Assembly (NCBI GenBank): GCA_009733775.1
Contig: WOGZ01000069.1
Location: 62,001-126,000, forward strand
Reading direction: 5' to 3'
DNA: 64,000 bases
Source of the DNA: Alectoria sarmentosa
Lineage: Eukaryota; Ascomycota; Lecanoromycetes; Lecanorales; Parmeliaceae
Both the position numbers and the translations under genes were made by a program. The notes under the pieces are model-generated. The model made no database searches. It was not told where the DNA came from and saw nothing but the letters and a program-made list of their open reading frames with translations. This document shows positions 33,448 to 44,145 of the stretch, piece by piece (position 1 is the stretch's first letter; each line of letters opens with the position of its first letter).

Positions 33448-34921
33448 GCAGTGTGTCCAGTTCCGGCTAGCTGATGCTACATGGGGTTCCGTTTTTGGCC
33501 TTGACTTAACGAGATGGTTGGCGGTATAGCTCTTTCCGGGACTTGGTGGGCATCTTGTGTTTTCTTTCTTGTCTGACTTTTGGGAATATCTTGCTGTAGA
33601 TTGAGGATTCGAGTTGTCGATGCTGGATTGTAGGGCTGTGGTGATGAAGGAAAGGAGTTTTGGTCACAACTCAGGGTGGTGTCGTTGACACTTGTGTTTT
33701 CGAACCAGGACCGAGTTTGTTGCGCACAGTGCAGCGTTCTTTGTATCTTTTCTGAATAAGGGTCATTGTGCAAGTCTCGCCATTTCATGGGGTTTCCGAA
33801 GCCGCTCGGCCGGAGAGGCAGTCCAGGTATCTTAAGATCTCGACTGCCCTCCGATGACTTCGCCATCGAACGTGGAATGACAGAGTTGTATAATGGAGAA
33901 AGCAAAATTACCTTTCTGTGTGAAGCCAGAAGCCAGTCACAATGAAATTGCTTTCAACGCGAACGATCGGGTATCTGGTCTTGCTGTCTCAGCTGTTGCC
34001 TACTATGTAATAGTGGGAACGATGTCGTTTAGCCTGAGAGACCTTGTGCTTGCTGACTCAAAAACCACAGATATACCTGTCTTTCAACTTCCTTCCTTTC
34101 GTGCTCCCGCTGTCAGCAATGATATTTCTCTCTGAGACGGTGGAAATGAAGGCGCCGGTCATAGCTCGCTGGGAGCCGTCGCTGCAGGCCTAGAAATGGA
34201 GCAAATCGTACTCGCGTCCATCTGGTGTTTTGAAGTTAGGGTTGATATGCAGAAGTCGGAAGCAGCAGCAGCTCCCCGGGTGAAGATCAGAATGGCGTCG
34301 CTGCCATGAAAATGCGACTCGTCTCGTGCTGGTTTGACCTCGTTTTCCGTCATCTCCGTGGAATCAACGTCTTGGTATCGGGGAGCTTTTCTTCAACACC
34401 CGATGCTGGCGTTGAAATCTCCATCGTACGTCTTTCCATCATTTTAGCTGGAAGGTGTGAGGGGTACATGATGTCTATGCGTAGACATGGGCGCGTACGG
34501 ACGGATATTTTACTTCGTAGAGACGATCCGTACGCGTCCAGGGTCTGGGTATTCCATATCCTGAAGTGAGTTGGTGGTTTTGAAAGCGGTAGATGTGATG
34601 TATAGAAGTCGAACGTAGTCGTGGGTCGATGAACGAATCGAGTGGAGTGCGCTTCTAAAAAAGAGGCCACAATGGTATGGTCTCTGCACGGTGCTGCAGT
34701 TGGATAAGCTCGCATAAACCGGCTATCGGGTGAATTGCCGTCTCAGCAATGCGTTGCTACCTTCTTAAAGGGATGTTGCGCCTTCCGAGGAAGCGGAAAC
34801 TCGATGCGGAGAACTTTGCGAGCAAGAACAAAGGGTTGATTTTTGATTGAGCTTCAACTTTGAATCGCAATCTTCAATGGGCTACAAACTGCTTGTTGCG
34901 CCAATGCTAGAACATCCAGTC
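33448..34921. other. Intergenic, mostly unrecognised
   Basis: This 1.5-kb gap contains one 142-codon minus-strand frame (33477-33905) that may belong to the decayed SprT-like gene, and a short imperfect palindrome around 34487-34543 (cgcgtacgga arms). No other gene or RNA is seen. The last 150 bp should include the promoter of the polyamine oxidase gene. Confidence 0.45.
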
Positions 34922-36795
34922 ATGGAACCGCGCCTCTTGAGTATACTGCTGCTTGCGTATTTCGTTGTGACGGTTCTCTCATTTCCTGTGCTTAACGTCT
35001 CGTCTACGTGCGAGAAAACGCAAGTTGCCATACTCGGAGCAGGCGTTGCTGGAATTACCGCCGCTGTCTGTAAGCTTTTTTGCGATTAAGGACATCTCTC
35101 TCATATGATGTTAGCAAGCATTGGCCAAAAATTCTGTCAGCGATTTCCTCATCGTTGAATACAACAGCGAGATCGGAGGTCGCTGCAGGCATGCGCCTTT
35201 CGGAAAGGACGGGCAAGGCAATCCTTATATCGTCGAGCTAGGAGCTAATTGGGTTTGTTGCATTTGAAGATGCGCTAGATGTAGAGCTGAGAGTATTTGC
35301 AGATTGAGGGGATCATGTCTCAAGGGGGCCCTACAAATCCTATCTGGACACTGGTATTGAACTACCCGCCACTTTTTCCGGGGCTAATTCTGATTAATAT
35401 CTTCCCTAGGCCCAGAAGTACAATGTGAAAAACCATTTCTCAAACTTCTCGTCACCTTTGACCTATGATACGAATGGTCCAGTGGACTACCTGGACCAAC
35501 TTGACACTTTTGGAGATGCTTACTCGATCGTCGAGCAAGATGCCGGAAACATACTTCTCGAGAACTTGCAAGACCGAAGCTTTCGTGCTGCGTTAAATCT
35601 TGCGGGATGGAGGCCAATAGGTGATCCTCAGGCTCAAGCTGTAGAGTGGTATCAGATGGACTATGAGTATGCACAAACTCCTGTTAGTATACGCCTGACG
35701 CTTTTTCCTACCGAGGCTCTTGTCTCTTGGTTCCCTACAACACGTGGGTTCCCAGCTGACGCATTTTCAACTGGAAGGACGTTTCTTCCCAGGAATTTAC
35801 TATCGCCAATTATGTAGGACCCACATCGGTTTCGCAATGTGTGCGCACTGACCAATTAGAATTCAACCTTCTACGGCTTCTCCGAAGACACCAACTTCGT
35901 CGTCGATCAGAGGGGATTCAACTCCTTTGTCCGTGGCCAGGCATCCGAGTTTATGAAGACGAACGACTCGCGTCTACATCTGAACACTGTTGTCAAGAAC
36001 ATCGCATGGTCTGGTCAAGGGGTCAGCATAGTCAATGCGGATGGGAGTTGCATCGACGCGGCTTACGCCATTTTGACCTTCTCTGTCGGTGTTCTTCGGT
36101 CAGGAGACATTCATTTCAGCCCAGAGCTACCGGACTGGAAGAATACAGCTATCCAAACCTTCGAGATGGGCATATACACCAAAATATTCCTCCAATTCCC
36201 GCCAGACAGAGTCTTCTGGGACAAATCAACTGAGTTCTTCCTCTATGCTTCCTCAATGCGAGGATACTATCCAGCATGGCAGTCCCTGGATCATCAAGAC
36301 TTTCTCCCCGGAAGCGGCATCCTTTTCGTCACAATCGTTACAGACCAATCATACGTCGTCGACATGCAAGATGACGACACGACAAAGCAGCAAGTCCTTG
36401 CAGTGTTGAGACAGATGTTTGGTGAAAACAACGTACCAGAGCCAACAGCCTTTATGTATCCTCGCTGGAGCACTGTCCCATGGGCTTATGGCTCCTACTC
36501 CAACTGGCCTCCCGGTCTCACCCTGGAAGGCCATCAAAACCTTCGCGCAAACAACGGCCGACTCTGGTACGCAGGAGAAGCTACCAGCGCAGAGTTCTTT
36601 GGCTATCTGCAAGGCGCCTACTTTGAAGGTCAATTGGCGGGAGAGAACATTGCGGCTTGCTTGAATGGCTCCGATGATGCGCGCTGTGTCAGTCAGAAGT
36701 CCTACGAAGTCTTGCATGGGACGACGGATCTGGATGAATATATGCTGGTGAACGGGTGGACGGAGACGAGCTTTCAGACGGTCGGTGATGTTTAG
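34922..36795 (+). CDS. Secreted FAD-dependent polyamine oxidase
   Basis: Exons 34922-35069, 35119-35252, 35303-35353, 35410 to about 35682 and 35860-36795 fit well; the border region 35683-35859 may hide one more small exon. The protein starts with a signal peptide (MEPRLLSILLLAYFVVTVLS), followed by the FAD dinucleotide motif VAILGAGVAGITAA and EIGGR. The last exon carries DQRGFNSFV, the flavin-contacting segment IYTKIFLQFP, whose Lys corresponds to the catalytic lysine of maize polyamine oxidase, and the C-terminal FAD motif LWYAGEATSAEFFGYLQGA. It oxidises polyamines such as spermine or spermidine with release of hydrogen peroxide, probably outside the cell. Exon 3 is only 51 bp. It is the second amine oxidase of the window and unrelated in sequence to the copper enzyme. 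Confidence 0.88.
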
Positions 36796-37876
36796 GGCGG
36801 GGAAATCGGAGGCTGACGTGCTGTTGGTGCCTATAAAGACTGTCTGACATACTTGAGTTTGTAAGGTCATACTTCTACCTCTCGCAGTCCACCTGCGGTA
36901 CTTTGAAGCATTGGTTCTGCAACTTCTCTCGTGGACAATCTTCAACTTCAGCTTATCATATTAGAGCGCATAGCCCGAGAACACGTCGAGAAGGAATCAA
37001 GTTTGAGACTTTCAACTTCTTCTCATGTATACTAACGAGTCGAGTTTGCTGTGACTGCAACAACGGCCTTCCCAGACCGAGCCGGGGTTCAAGATGTGCA
37101 CAAAGACCACTTTTTTATGTGTTAGCCCACGCATGCCCGACAGCTTCGGTCATTGACAAGGAACAAAGCAGCTACCCTGAAAAGTCTTGAAAAGTCTCAA
37201 TCATATTTTTGGTTAGGATTCTACTGATCAGGCACTACGATAATTCGAATAGTAAGTATGAACGACTCGTAAAAGCTGCACGGATACCATTTCAAACCGG
37301 ACGCAATTTTGAGGTGCTTGCGAAGAGATTCGTTCAAGATTTGACCAGAATTAGATGCTATCTCCTCATGATTTCCTTGAGTTGTTGATGGTGCGAGGAA
37401 TGCAAAAGCGCCTTTGCTGTTGGTGCTGTTAGATACCCATAGGGCTGAAGCCCTGAATTTCAACATCCTCCTGCCAGCCGATGGGATAAGGGCCATTGAT
37501 TGGTCAGAATTGTTCAGGGTCTTGTGGGCCGCCAAGCCACTCCATTCCATTCACTTCAACCCTATTGACGCATCATTGAATTGCTTCCGTGCATTTGACG
37601 CTTTATTGAATCTTTGTTGACACTCTCCTCTACTATTGTCCCCCTACTGTCTTGCTATTGTCCTGCTATTGTCTCATTGATGGCTTGCACTCTATTGTCC
37701 TACGCGCCCTGCTGTGCGCCATCTTCCACCCAAATTCTTTCACAGTTTACAACCCCAACATCAACCTCCCTCCCACTCAGTTGCAACCAAACCCCTCTAC
37801 AAAGATCAAGTACTCTCAAACCACTGCACCCTTCTACACAGTCTGCTTCAATCTCAATAAACCACCAATCATCGCA
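36796..37876. other. Intergenic, nothing recognised
   Basis: This 1.08-kb gap lies between the polyamine oxidase and RCC1 genes. The open frame of RCC1 continues upstream to 37652, but the ATG at 37877 gives the expected basic N-terminus, so the upstream part is taken as leader. It is C/T-rich just before the gene, which is common in fungal promoters. Confidence 0.5.
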
Positions 37877-39496
37877 ATGGCTGCGCCAAAGAAATCGGCT
37901 GGCACGAAGAAGACTCCGACCACTGCTCCCAAATCTGCTTCCAAATCTGCTTCCAAGGCATCGGCTTCATCCAAGACTGTAGCTACAGGAACTGGCAACA
38001 CTCGCAAGAGTAAGCGCAAGGCTGAAGAGCTGGGATCCTCTGCTGCCACCAAATCGCGCAAGCTCAACCCTGCCAAAGCTGCATCGAAATCCGGCAAAGC
38101 AGCGTCAAGCCGCCCAAAGACAACGCGGGTCCCGAAACCTAATCTCATTATCAATCACCGTGCGACTGACGCCTTGAATGTCTACGTCTTCGGGTCTGGC
38201 GACTCAGGCGTACTTGGACTCGGGCCCAAATGCTCTACCGATGACGTTACTAGGCCTCGATTGAATCTAAACCTCTCTGCATCGTCCGTCAGAGTCGTCC
38301 AAGTGGCAACAGGCGGCATGCATTGTGTAGCTCTCACGAATGATAACAATATCCTCACTTGGGGAGTCAACGACCATGGTGCTCTGGGAAGAGACACCGA
38401 ATGGAGTGGCGGTTGGGTGGATATGGAGGGCAAAGGTTCTAGAGACCAGGATCAAGACAGCGACTCAGAGAATGAATTGAATCCAAAAGAGTCAACACCA
38501 ATCGCAATCGACAATTTGTGCTTCCCAACTGACACCGTGTTTACGCAAGTTGCTGCTGGAGACAATGCGACCTTTGCTCTGACCGACCAAGGCCTAGTCT
38601 ATGGCTGGGGAACATTTAAGGTAAGGGGTATCACGTATCTCCGCTTACCGAATGAGTCACTAACCATTGCTCAGACAAGCGATGGCGCTTTACATTTCTC
38701 TGCAGACACGGCAGTCCAGAACCGACCCGCCCTTATAGCAGGCCTGCGAAACATTACGAAGGTCGCTGCTGGGAGTAATCATGCACTTGCACTTGATCAG
38801 AAGGGTCGCGTCTTCGCCTGGGGATTTGGTGAGCAATGCCAGTTGGGTCGCCGCATCAATGCGCGCTTTCAAAATAGTGGCCTTGTCCCTGCATCCATTG
38901 GCTTGCGAAAAGACGTCATTGACATTGGCGCTGGTGCGGACCACTCATTTGCCATCCATCAAAACGGTACCGTATACGGCTGGGGGGCAAACAACTACTG
39001 CCAAACTGGCATCGATGAACGCGACGGCGAAGACTTCGCCAACATACTGCATCCGCAGTCGGTCACTAGTCTGAATGGTCACGGGAGAGTCACAAGCATT
39101 AGTGGAGGAAATCATCATAGCATTGCCGTGATGGAGGGAGGCGAATGTCTGACGTGGGGTCGTCTTGATACAGGTGCCCTCGGCTTCAGCGTTGACAACC
39201 TTCCTGAAAACGACATCACACGTGATGCGAACGAGAAAGCAAGGATACTCATGACTGCGACCCAGGTACCCGGTATCAATGCTGTTCACGCCGCCGCAGG
39301 CTCCGACCATTGTATCGCGGTGACTCGTGAAGGCAAAGCATACGGTTGGGGCTTTGGGGTGAGCGGCCAGCTGGGGCTGGGAAGTACGGATGATGTCGGG
39401 TTGGCGACGCTCATTGAGAATAAGGCTGTCAAGGACAAGAAGTTGGTGTGGGCTGGCGCTGGAGGACAATACAGCATCTTGGCGGGTGAGGAGTGA
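37877..39496 (+). CDS. RCC1-family Ran guanine nucleotide exchange factor
   Basis: Two exons, 37877-38620 and 38675-39496, encode 521 residues. The first 95 residues are Lys/Ser/Ala-rich and basic, suited to nuclear import and chromatin binding. After VYVFGSGDSGVLGLG comes a seven-bladed propeller with repeat signatures such as GGMHCVALT, ILTWGVNDHGALG, VFAWGFGEQCQLG, VYGWGANNYCQTG, GNHHSIAV and YGWGFGVSGQLGLG. The size and these motifs fit RCC1/Prp20/Pim1, which loads GTP on Ran in the nucleus. The 54-bp intron (gtaagg to ctcag, with ctaac branch) is a multiple of three without stops, so the unspliced frame is open; removal restores WGTFKTSDG, the expected continuity. Confidence 0.92.
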   Translation: MAAPKKSAGTKKTPTTAPKSASKSASKASASSKTVATGTGNTRKSKRKAEELGSSAATKSRKLNPAKAASKSGKAASSRPKTTRVPKPNLIINHRATDALNVYVFGSGDSGVLGLGPKCSTDDVTRPRLNLNLSASSVRVVQVATGGMHCVALTNDNNILTWGVNDHGALGRDTEWSGGWVDMEGKGSRDQDQDSDSENELNPKESTPIAIDNLCFPTDTVFTQVAAGDNATFALTDQGLVYGWGTFKVRGITYLRLPNESLTIAQTSDGALHFSADTAVQNRPALIAGLRNITKVAAGSNHALALDQKGRVFAWGFGEQCQLGRRINARFQNSGLVPASIGLRKDVIDIGAGADHSFAIHQNGTVYGWGANNYCQTGIDERDGEDFANILHPQSVTSLNGHGRVTSISGGNHHSIAVMEGGECLTWGRLDTGALGFSVDNLPENDITRDANEKARILMTATQVPGINAVHAAAGSDHCIAVTREGKAYGWGFGVSGQLGLGSTDDVGLATLIENKAVKDKKLVWAGAGGQYSILAGEE

Positions 39497-39890
39497 GTGC
39501 CATTGCGGCGGAAGGAAACGCAATGTGGTGGTACCGGAGGAGTAAAGACTCAAGGCAGCGTTGACAGCGGGCTTTATATTCTAGAAATATGTGACATTCT
39601 ACGAGACAGTCATAGTCTGTACCGTTACTCAAAATGCTAAGATTTCATAGGCATCCAGCGAAGAAATACCTTAAATTTACGAGACAAGCTGCTTCGCTGC
39701 GATGGTACTTCTCCTTACCCGTTGACACACCTTTCTCCATTAGGGCCTATATTTTCTACGAGTAGGTGTGCCGACTTTTCCTGAGCGCACCCCGCGTACA
39801 CACGCTATCATGAAATATACACACCGCTTCGTTTGATCTGAGCTTATATGTCGCGCTTGACGGGATCCACTAGACACCTCGTCTCCCATC
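39497..39890. other. Intergenic, nothing recognised
   Basis: This 390-bp gap lies between RCC1 and the PAF-acetylhydrolase-like locus. I see no feature. If the latter gene originally had a signal peptide, its first exon should have been here, but none is recognisable. Confidence 0.4.
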
Positions 39891-40973
39891 ATGACTGTGC
39901 ATTTGAGAGCAGCTAACCGCATCACCACCGCAAAACTGGTCGACAAAACCCGCCTCGACCCTTTCGCTCCAAACAATCACACCCTGCGCGCCATTATGGT
40001 CACCGTCTTCTCCCCATCCAAACACCATCCCAATGCGACCCACTCAAAACCGTGAACTATATGCCCCCAGCCACGGCCCAATTTTGGGAACCAGGAACTC
40101 GTCAGCTACGGCTTTACGAATGCAACGTTGGAAAACTTTGAGATGAGCGCATGTCGTCAAAACGCATCCATCGGGCCATCCTGCCGCGGAGAAGAGCCTC
40201 CAATTGTAATATTTTCTCCAGGGATGCAAGCAAGCCGACAACTGTACAGCGCCATGGCGCAATCAGTCGCCAGCTACGGCTACCTAGTCATCACCATCGA
40301 TCATCCCTACGACGCCTTCATCGTCGAGTTCCCCGACGGTACTCTCGTCTACGCTGCAAACATCACCACCCCTGCGCAAACGGACCTCGACGTCGCCACG
40401 CGAGCGCAAGACGTCACTTTTCTCCTCGACCAATTGAGTGCAAACGATACGGTTCAAGGCGTCATTCCCGGAATTGAATGCGGTCTCGACGTCAGCCACG
40501 TCGCCATGTTCGGCCACTCCTTCGGCGGCGCCACGACCGCTGCCGCAATGCTCTCCGATAGCCGGATCGCGGGAGGAGTGAACATGGATGGGACGTTCTA
40601 CGGCCCGGTGGTCAAGCACGGGCTCGATCGGCCGTTTTTGCTCTTCAATGATCCGAGCACTACGCACCTCAATTATCCAAACTGGGGGGTTATGTGGTCG
40701 CATTTACGAGGATGGAAACGCGAGCTCACTCTGGCTGGCTCGAAGCACGACGGTTTCTCCGATATCCCCCTGCTGACCAAATTACTAGGGTATTCGCCGT
40801 TCAATTCGACGAGTGTGCTTGGCTCTGTGCTGGGCACGTTGGACGGAGAGCGAGTGTTGGATGTCGTCACGGCGTATGTGGTTGCGTTTGTCGACTTTGT
40901 GCTGAATGGAACGGAGTCGGGGATTCTGCAGACAGCGAGTCCACTTTACCCCGAAATTTCGTTTGTAAATTAG
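39891..40973 (+). pseudogene. PAF-acetylhydrolase-like gene, frameshifted near the 5' end
   Basis: The 40128-40973 part is an open alpha/beta hydrolase frame with PPIVIFSPG, the nucleophile elbow FGHSFGGAT, a later NMDGTFYGP and KHDGFSD, as in platelet-activating-factor acetylhydrolase-like lipases. Upstream, 39891-40030 reads KTRLDPFAPNNHTLRAIMV in the same frame, but the family segment NYMPPATAQF at about 40055-40085 stands in another frame, so two compensating indels flank a stretch of about 55 bp, and the main frame meets a stop (tga) there. No splice sites explain this. No signal peptide is found. Either the gene is decaying, or the assembly has local errors, or translation starts at Met 40128 and yields a shortened 281-residue protein. 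Substrate unknown. Confidence 0.65.
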
Positions 40974-42591
40974 CCGGACTGCGCGGTATGAATTTTTGAC
41001 CAAATTGTTCAATTCATCTGTATATAGGTAGCCCAATAGATATTCCCTACGATACCAACCTCTTCATCCTTCGTGCTAACATGGAGAAGCCCCCCACGGC
41101 ATTCCAACCACGGCACCTCCCCCTCCTCGTCCTACCGTGCCCGGAACCAATCCCGTATAGCCATCTCTTCTCACAAAATGAACCCGGTGGACAAGAAATA
41201 TCGCCCACTGAAATCAAGAGTGTCTATTCTATTTCTGTGACCGTCAACTTCAAACGCGATATTTGAGCAGCCCTTTCATTTCCTTTCCTTTCCTGTGCGA
41301 AAATATCATTCCTCCCATCTCCGTAAACGCGAGCGGCAGATCTCATCCATCCGCTGCTGCCCCATCCTGCCCCTCCGATCGATATGTAATCGCCAGTTGA
41401 GCTCTCGATGTCTCGTCTAACGATTCTTTGAATAATCCCTATCCTATGCATAGGAGAGTTTTTACTATGGTTGCTTTTCTTCTTCTTTTTTTTCTGGCTC
41501 TGTTTGCACATCATGGGCGCGCGGCTACGGAAGAGGAGCCTGGCATCGCGTTGCATGCTCGCGTAGCAGGTTTGGAAGGTCAGATGGTGAGTGCGGGTTT
41601 GTTGTTTGTTGATGGGGAGCGGGGGGGGGGGGGTTTGGGACGAGGGATTTGGGAGGGGGGGGGGATACGGGGGTTTGTGGGGAGTGGGTTTGGTTGTTGA
41701 GTGGTAGTGGATGCCATTGAAGTAGTTGGCAAAGATTTCATCGGTAACTCGGTCTGAGCCTATGCAATAACCTACGCATGGTGAAATACCGCTGACCCAA
41801 AGGCCTTTGTCGACTTTGGTTGAGGGGTTGAAAGAATAAGGGGAATGGCAGCGGCACCTGAGGCCGGAGAATACGCTCTGTCTCGATTAAAGAGGAGGCA
41901 ACGGCCAGTGCGTTGAGGTCATTATCTACTTGGGGTTAGTACTTGTGAGCGTTTCTTGATGGAGCATTGAGACGGACTAATCGGCTAATTAATTAATTAG
42001 TGCTTGCATACTCGAAAGCAAGAATCAAACACACGAATGAGGGTATACTCATGATAATGATTGGGCCTTCCCACCACCAGGGCTAGGAGCGAATAGAGGC
42101 CTGAACGGGCATATTCTCGTACCCCAGCGCCAAGAAGACTCCCATGTCTGTACAACATAGACCTGGAGTGAAAACAAAGCTATATACAGGCGTGAGGGGA
42201 TGAAACAAGAATGCTGGGGCTCTGAAAGAGATGAAAATCGAATGGAAAGCCATTGCCAGGTGCAAGATGGGTAGAAATCGAAGTCCTTCATGACACGTGT
42301 GTCGTGCTATGACCGCCTTTCTTGAAACATTCCATGCAATGGGCCATGTGCCATGGCTTACCCACCATGCTGATCTCTCATGCAACTCACTAACCCACAG
42401 TCCCGCTGTAGCGAGTAACAAGCGGCTAGGCAGCAACAAGGCCTGTCGCGCCTTGCCTGCTCAAATCCGTCCAACGATATCGCATTTGTGATCGCAGGCT
42501 ACGACCATCAGACAATGTCCACGATCCTCGACTCTGCATTGCTGTCACTAGCGACGTCCCCCTCATAACTTGGATCTGATCTCATGTGCTC
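40974..42591. other. Intergenic, nothing recognised
   Basis: This 1.6-kb region lies between two damaged genes. It contains G-runs (13 G at 41621-41633, more to 41680) that could form quadruplexes, and ttaattaattaa at about 41988-42000. No gene or RNA is seen; short frames here are not convincing. Confidence 0.5.
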
Positions 42592-43960
42592 CTAGGGCCG
42601 CCTGTCGTCCGTACTCCCCTGCTCAATGTGCGTGCTGTCAACTTTGGATGGCTTTGTCGTCCCTTTGGGACGTATAAGACGGAGAAATGGTACCGACCGC
42701 CGCATTCGGACCTGAGATTCTCCATACTGGCTACTGTGAAACATCGGTGCCAGGGTTGGCAGACATGCGGCGATGATGGAGGTTTGCGCTTCGATGATAA
42801 ACCACATGGTTACACTGACAGTTACCCGTGAAATCTCGTCGACTGAGCGTCTTGAGTCAGTTCTTGCGACTGTTTCAAGTCGAGTGAGGCTCAGGTTGGA
42901 TTTCTATGCCCGGTCCATTGGCGGCACGGTTGATGACTCGAAGATAATAGACCCGTACCGCTGCGGCAATGATGCAGCTGGAGGGGCACTGTTAATGTTT
43001 GCATGAAGGATAGTAGAGTGGCCTGAGCTTACAACAAGCCTAGTAGGAAGATTCCAACCATCTGTGTTTTGCGGATTGAGGACATTTGCAGAGCTCGTAT
43101 CACAAAAAGGGGCATGAAAACCGTGATCACGTTCAATACGATGTTGATCGCAGCCATAAAGAATAAGAATCCTGTATAGTTGATAATAAATGTGTCATTT
43201 GAGTCGTCGGGACCTTTTGAGATTGGTTTGAATGAGAATATTTCACCCTGGGTTGGTAGCTTTGTTAGATGGATCCGATCAATTTTGCTAACAACTTATC
43301 CACAAAAATGGATGCCGAAAACCAGCCCGCAGTCAATGCCATCATCAAGTGGCCGGCGAGATGAAAGAATTTCGTGACAAATATTCGCTTGTAGAGAATT
43401 AATGTCGAGATTTTGACTAGGGCTATAGTGATGGCAAAGAACAGGGGCCCCATATATTGTACCTTTCAAAACACCATCAACATGAATACATTGAAACCAT
43501 GTGAGAAGAAGAGACTTTTGCATAGGTGACCGTTTCCGATGAATGCTCTAAGAGATTCGTTTCCGAGTTTCCCTCACCACCTGCGACGGCGCCGAATATT
43601 GACATGGCTACCCCCGCATATTGAATGATCTATCAAAGACTGTCATCAATACAACAAACAAAGAATTCGCGAGCGAGAACGCTTTATCAGCGCTGTCAGT
43701 ATGGTGTAATCGTCCAGGCCTAGTCCAGCGTTCGTGTTCTTTCGGGCTTTGAACCGCAGGGCGACGAAGACGGAGGCTAAGGGGACGAGGACTGACGAGA
43801 CGACGACCAACGCTACTGAACGCATGACGTCTCAGATGGAGAGTATTGGTTTTGGTGAAACAGAGGGCAGGTTCCATTGGCTATGAAAAGAGGATTCATC
43901 CTGGACGAATATGTTGTCGGAGAGCTGATGCTTCAAGGCCACTTCTACCGTTGTTGCCAT
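42592..43960 (-). pseudogene. Fungal rhodopsin-domain (PTH11-like) membrane protein gene, damaged
   Basis: Read on the minus strand, exons give LPSVSPKPILS, then helices VALVVVSSVLVPLASVFVAL, GLGLDDYTILTAL, IIQYAGVAMSIFGAV, FFAITIALVKISTLILYKRI, FLFFMAAINIVLNVITVFM, CIIAAAVRVYYL and finally WFIIEAQTSIIAACLPTLAP (42592-42807). This is the order of the seven-helix fungal rhodopsin-domain family. Four or five introns fit consensus sites. Two lesions are visible: an in-frame tga at 43832-43834 between the N-terminus and helix 1, and a donor reading ataaag at 43687 where gtaaag is expected, for an otherwise good 58-bp intron. Both could be single transitions. If the start is Met 43825, only the donor is abnormal. 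The transposon insertion lies 185 bp upstream of the first ATG. Confidence 0.6.
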
Positions 43961-44145
43961 TCTACACTCTTGCAGCTCCGCGGTCTTAAAGCGTGGTTCG
44001 TGGAATGGCGGAGTGTTTCTTAAGCAAGCTCCAGATGGCAGTGGCATCACGGTGTGATCATCGTGCCGCACGCTTGACTCGTCTCTCTCCAAGAGCTGAA
44101 TGGCACGATTACGCATTGCGACTTGTCAAACGAACATGTACATTA

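Noticed and set aside
33477..33905. 142-codon frame as a separate gene
   Set aside because: It is Ser/Pro-rich, without domain, and lies just upstream of the decayed SprT-like gene in the same direction; it may be the remains of its N-terminus but cannot be supported as a gene.
34487..34543. Short palindrome cgcgtacgga
   Set aside because: The arms are only about ten bases with a 27-base loop and no context; chance is likely.
36349..36945. 198-codon minus-strand frame opposite the polyamine oxidase
   Set aside because: It lies opposite the exon with the FAD and Lys motifs and has no features of its own.
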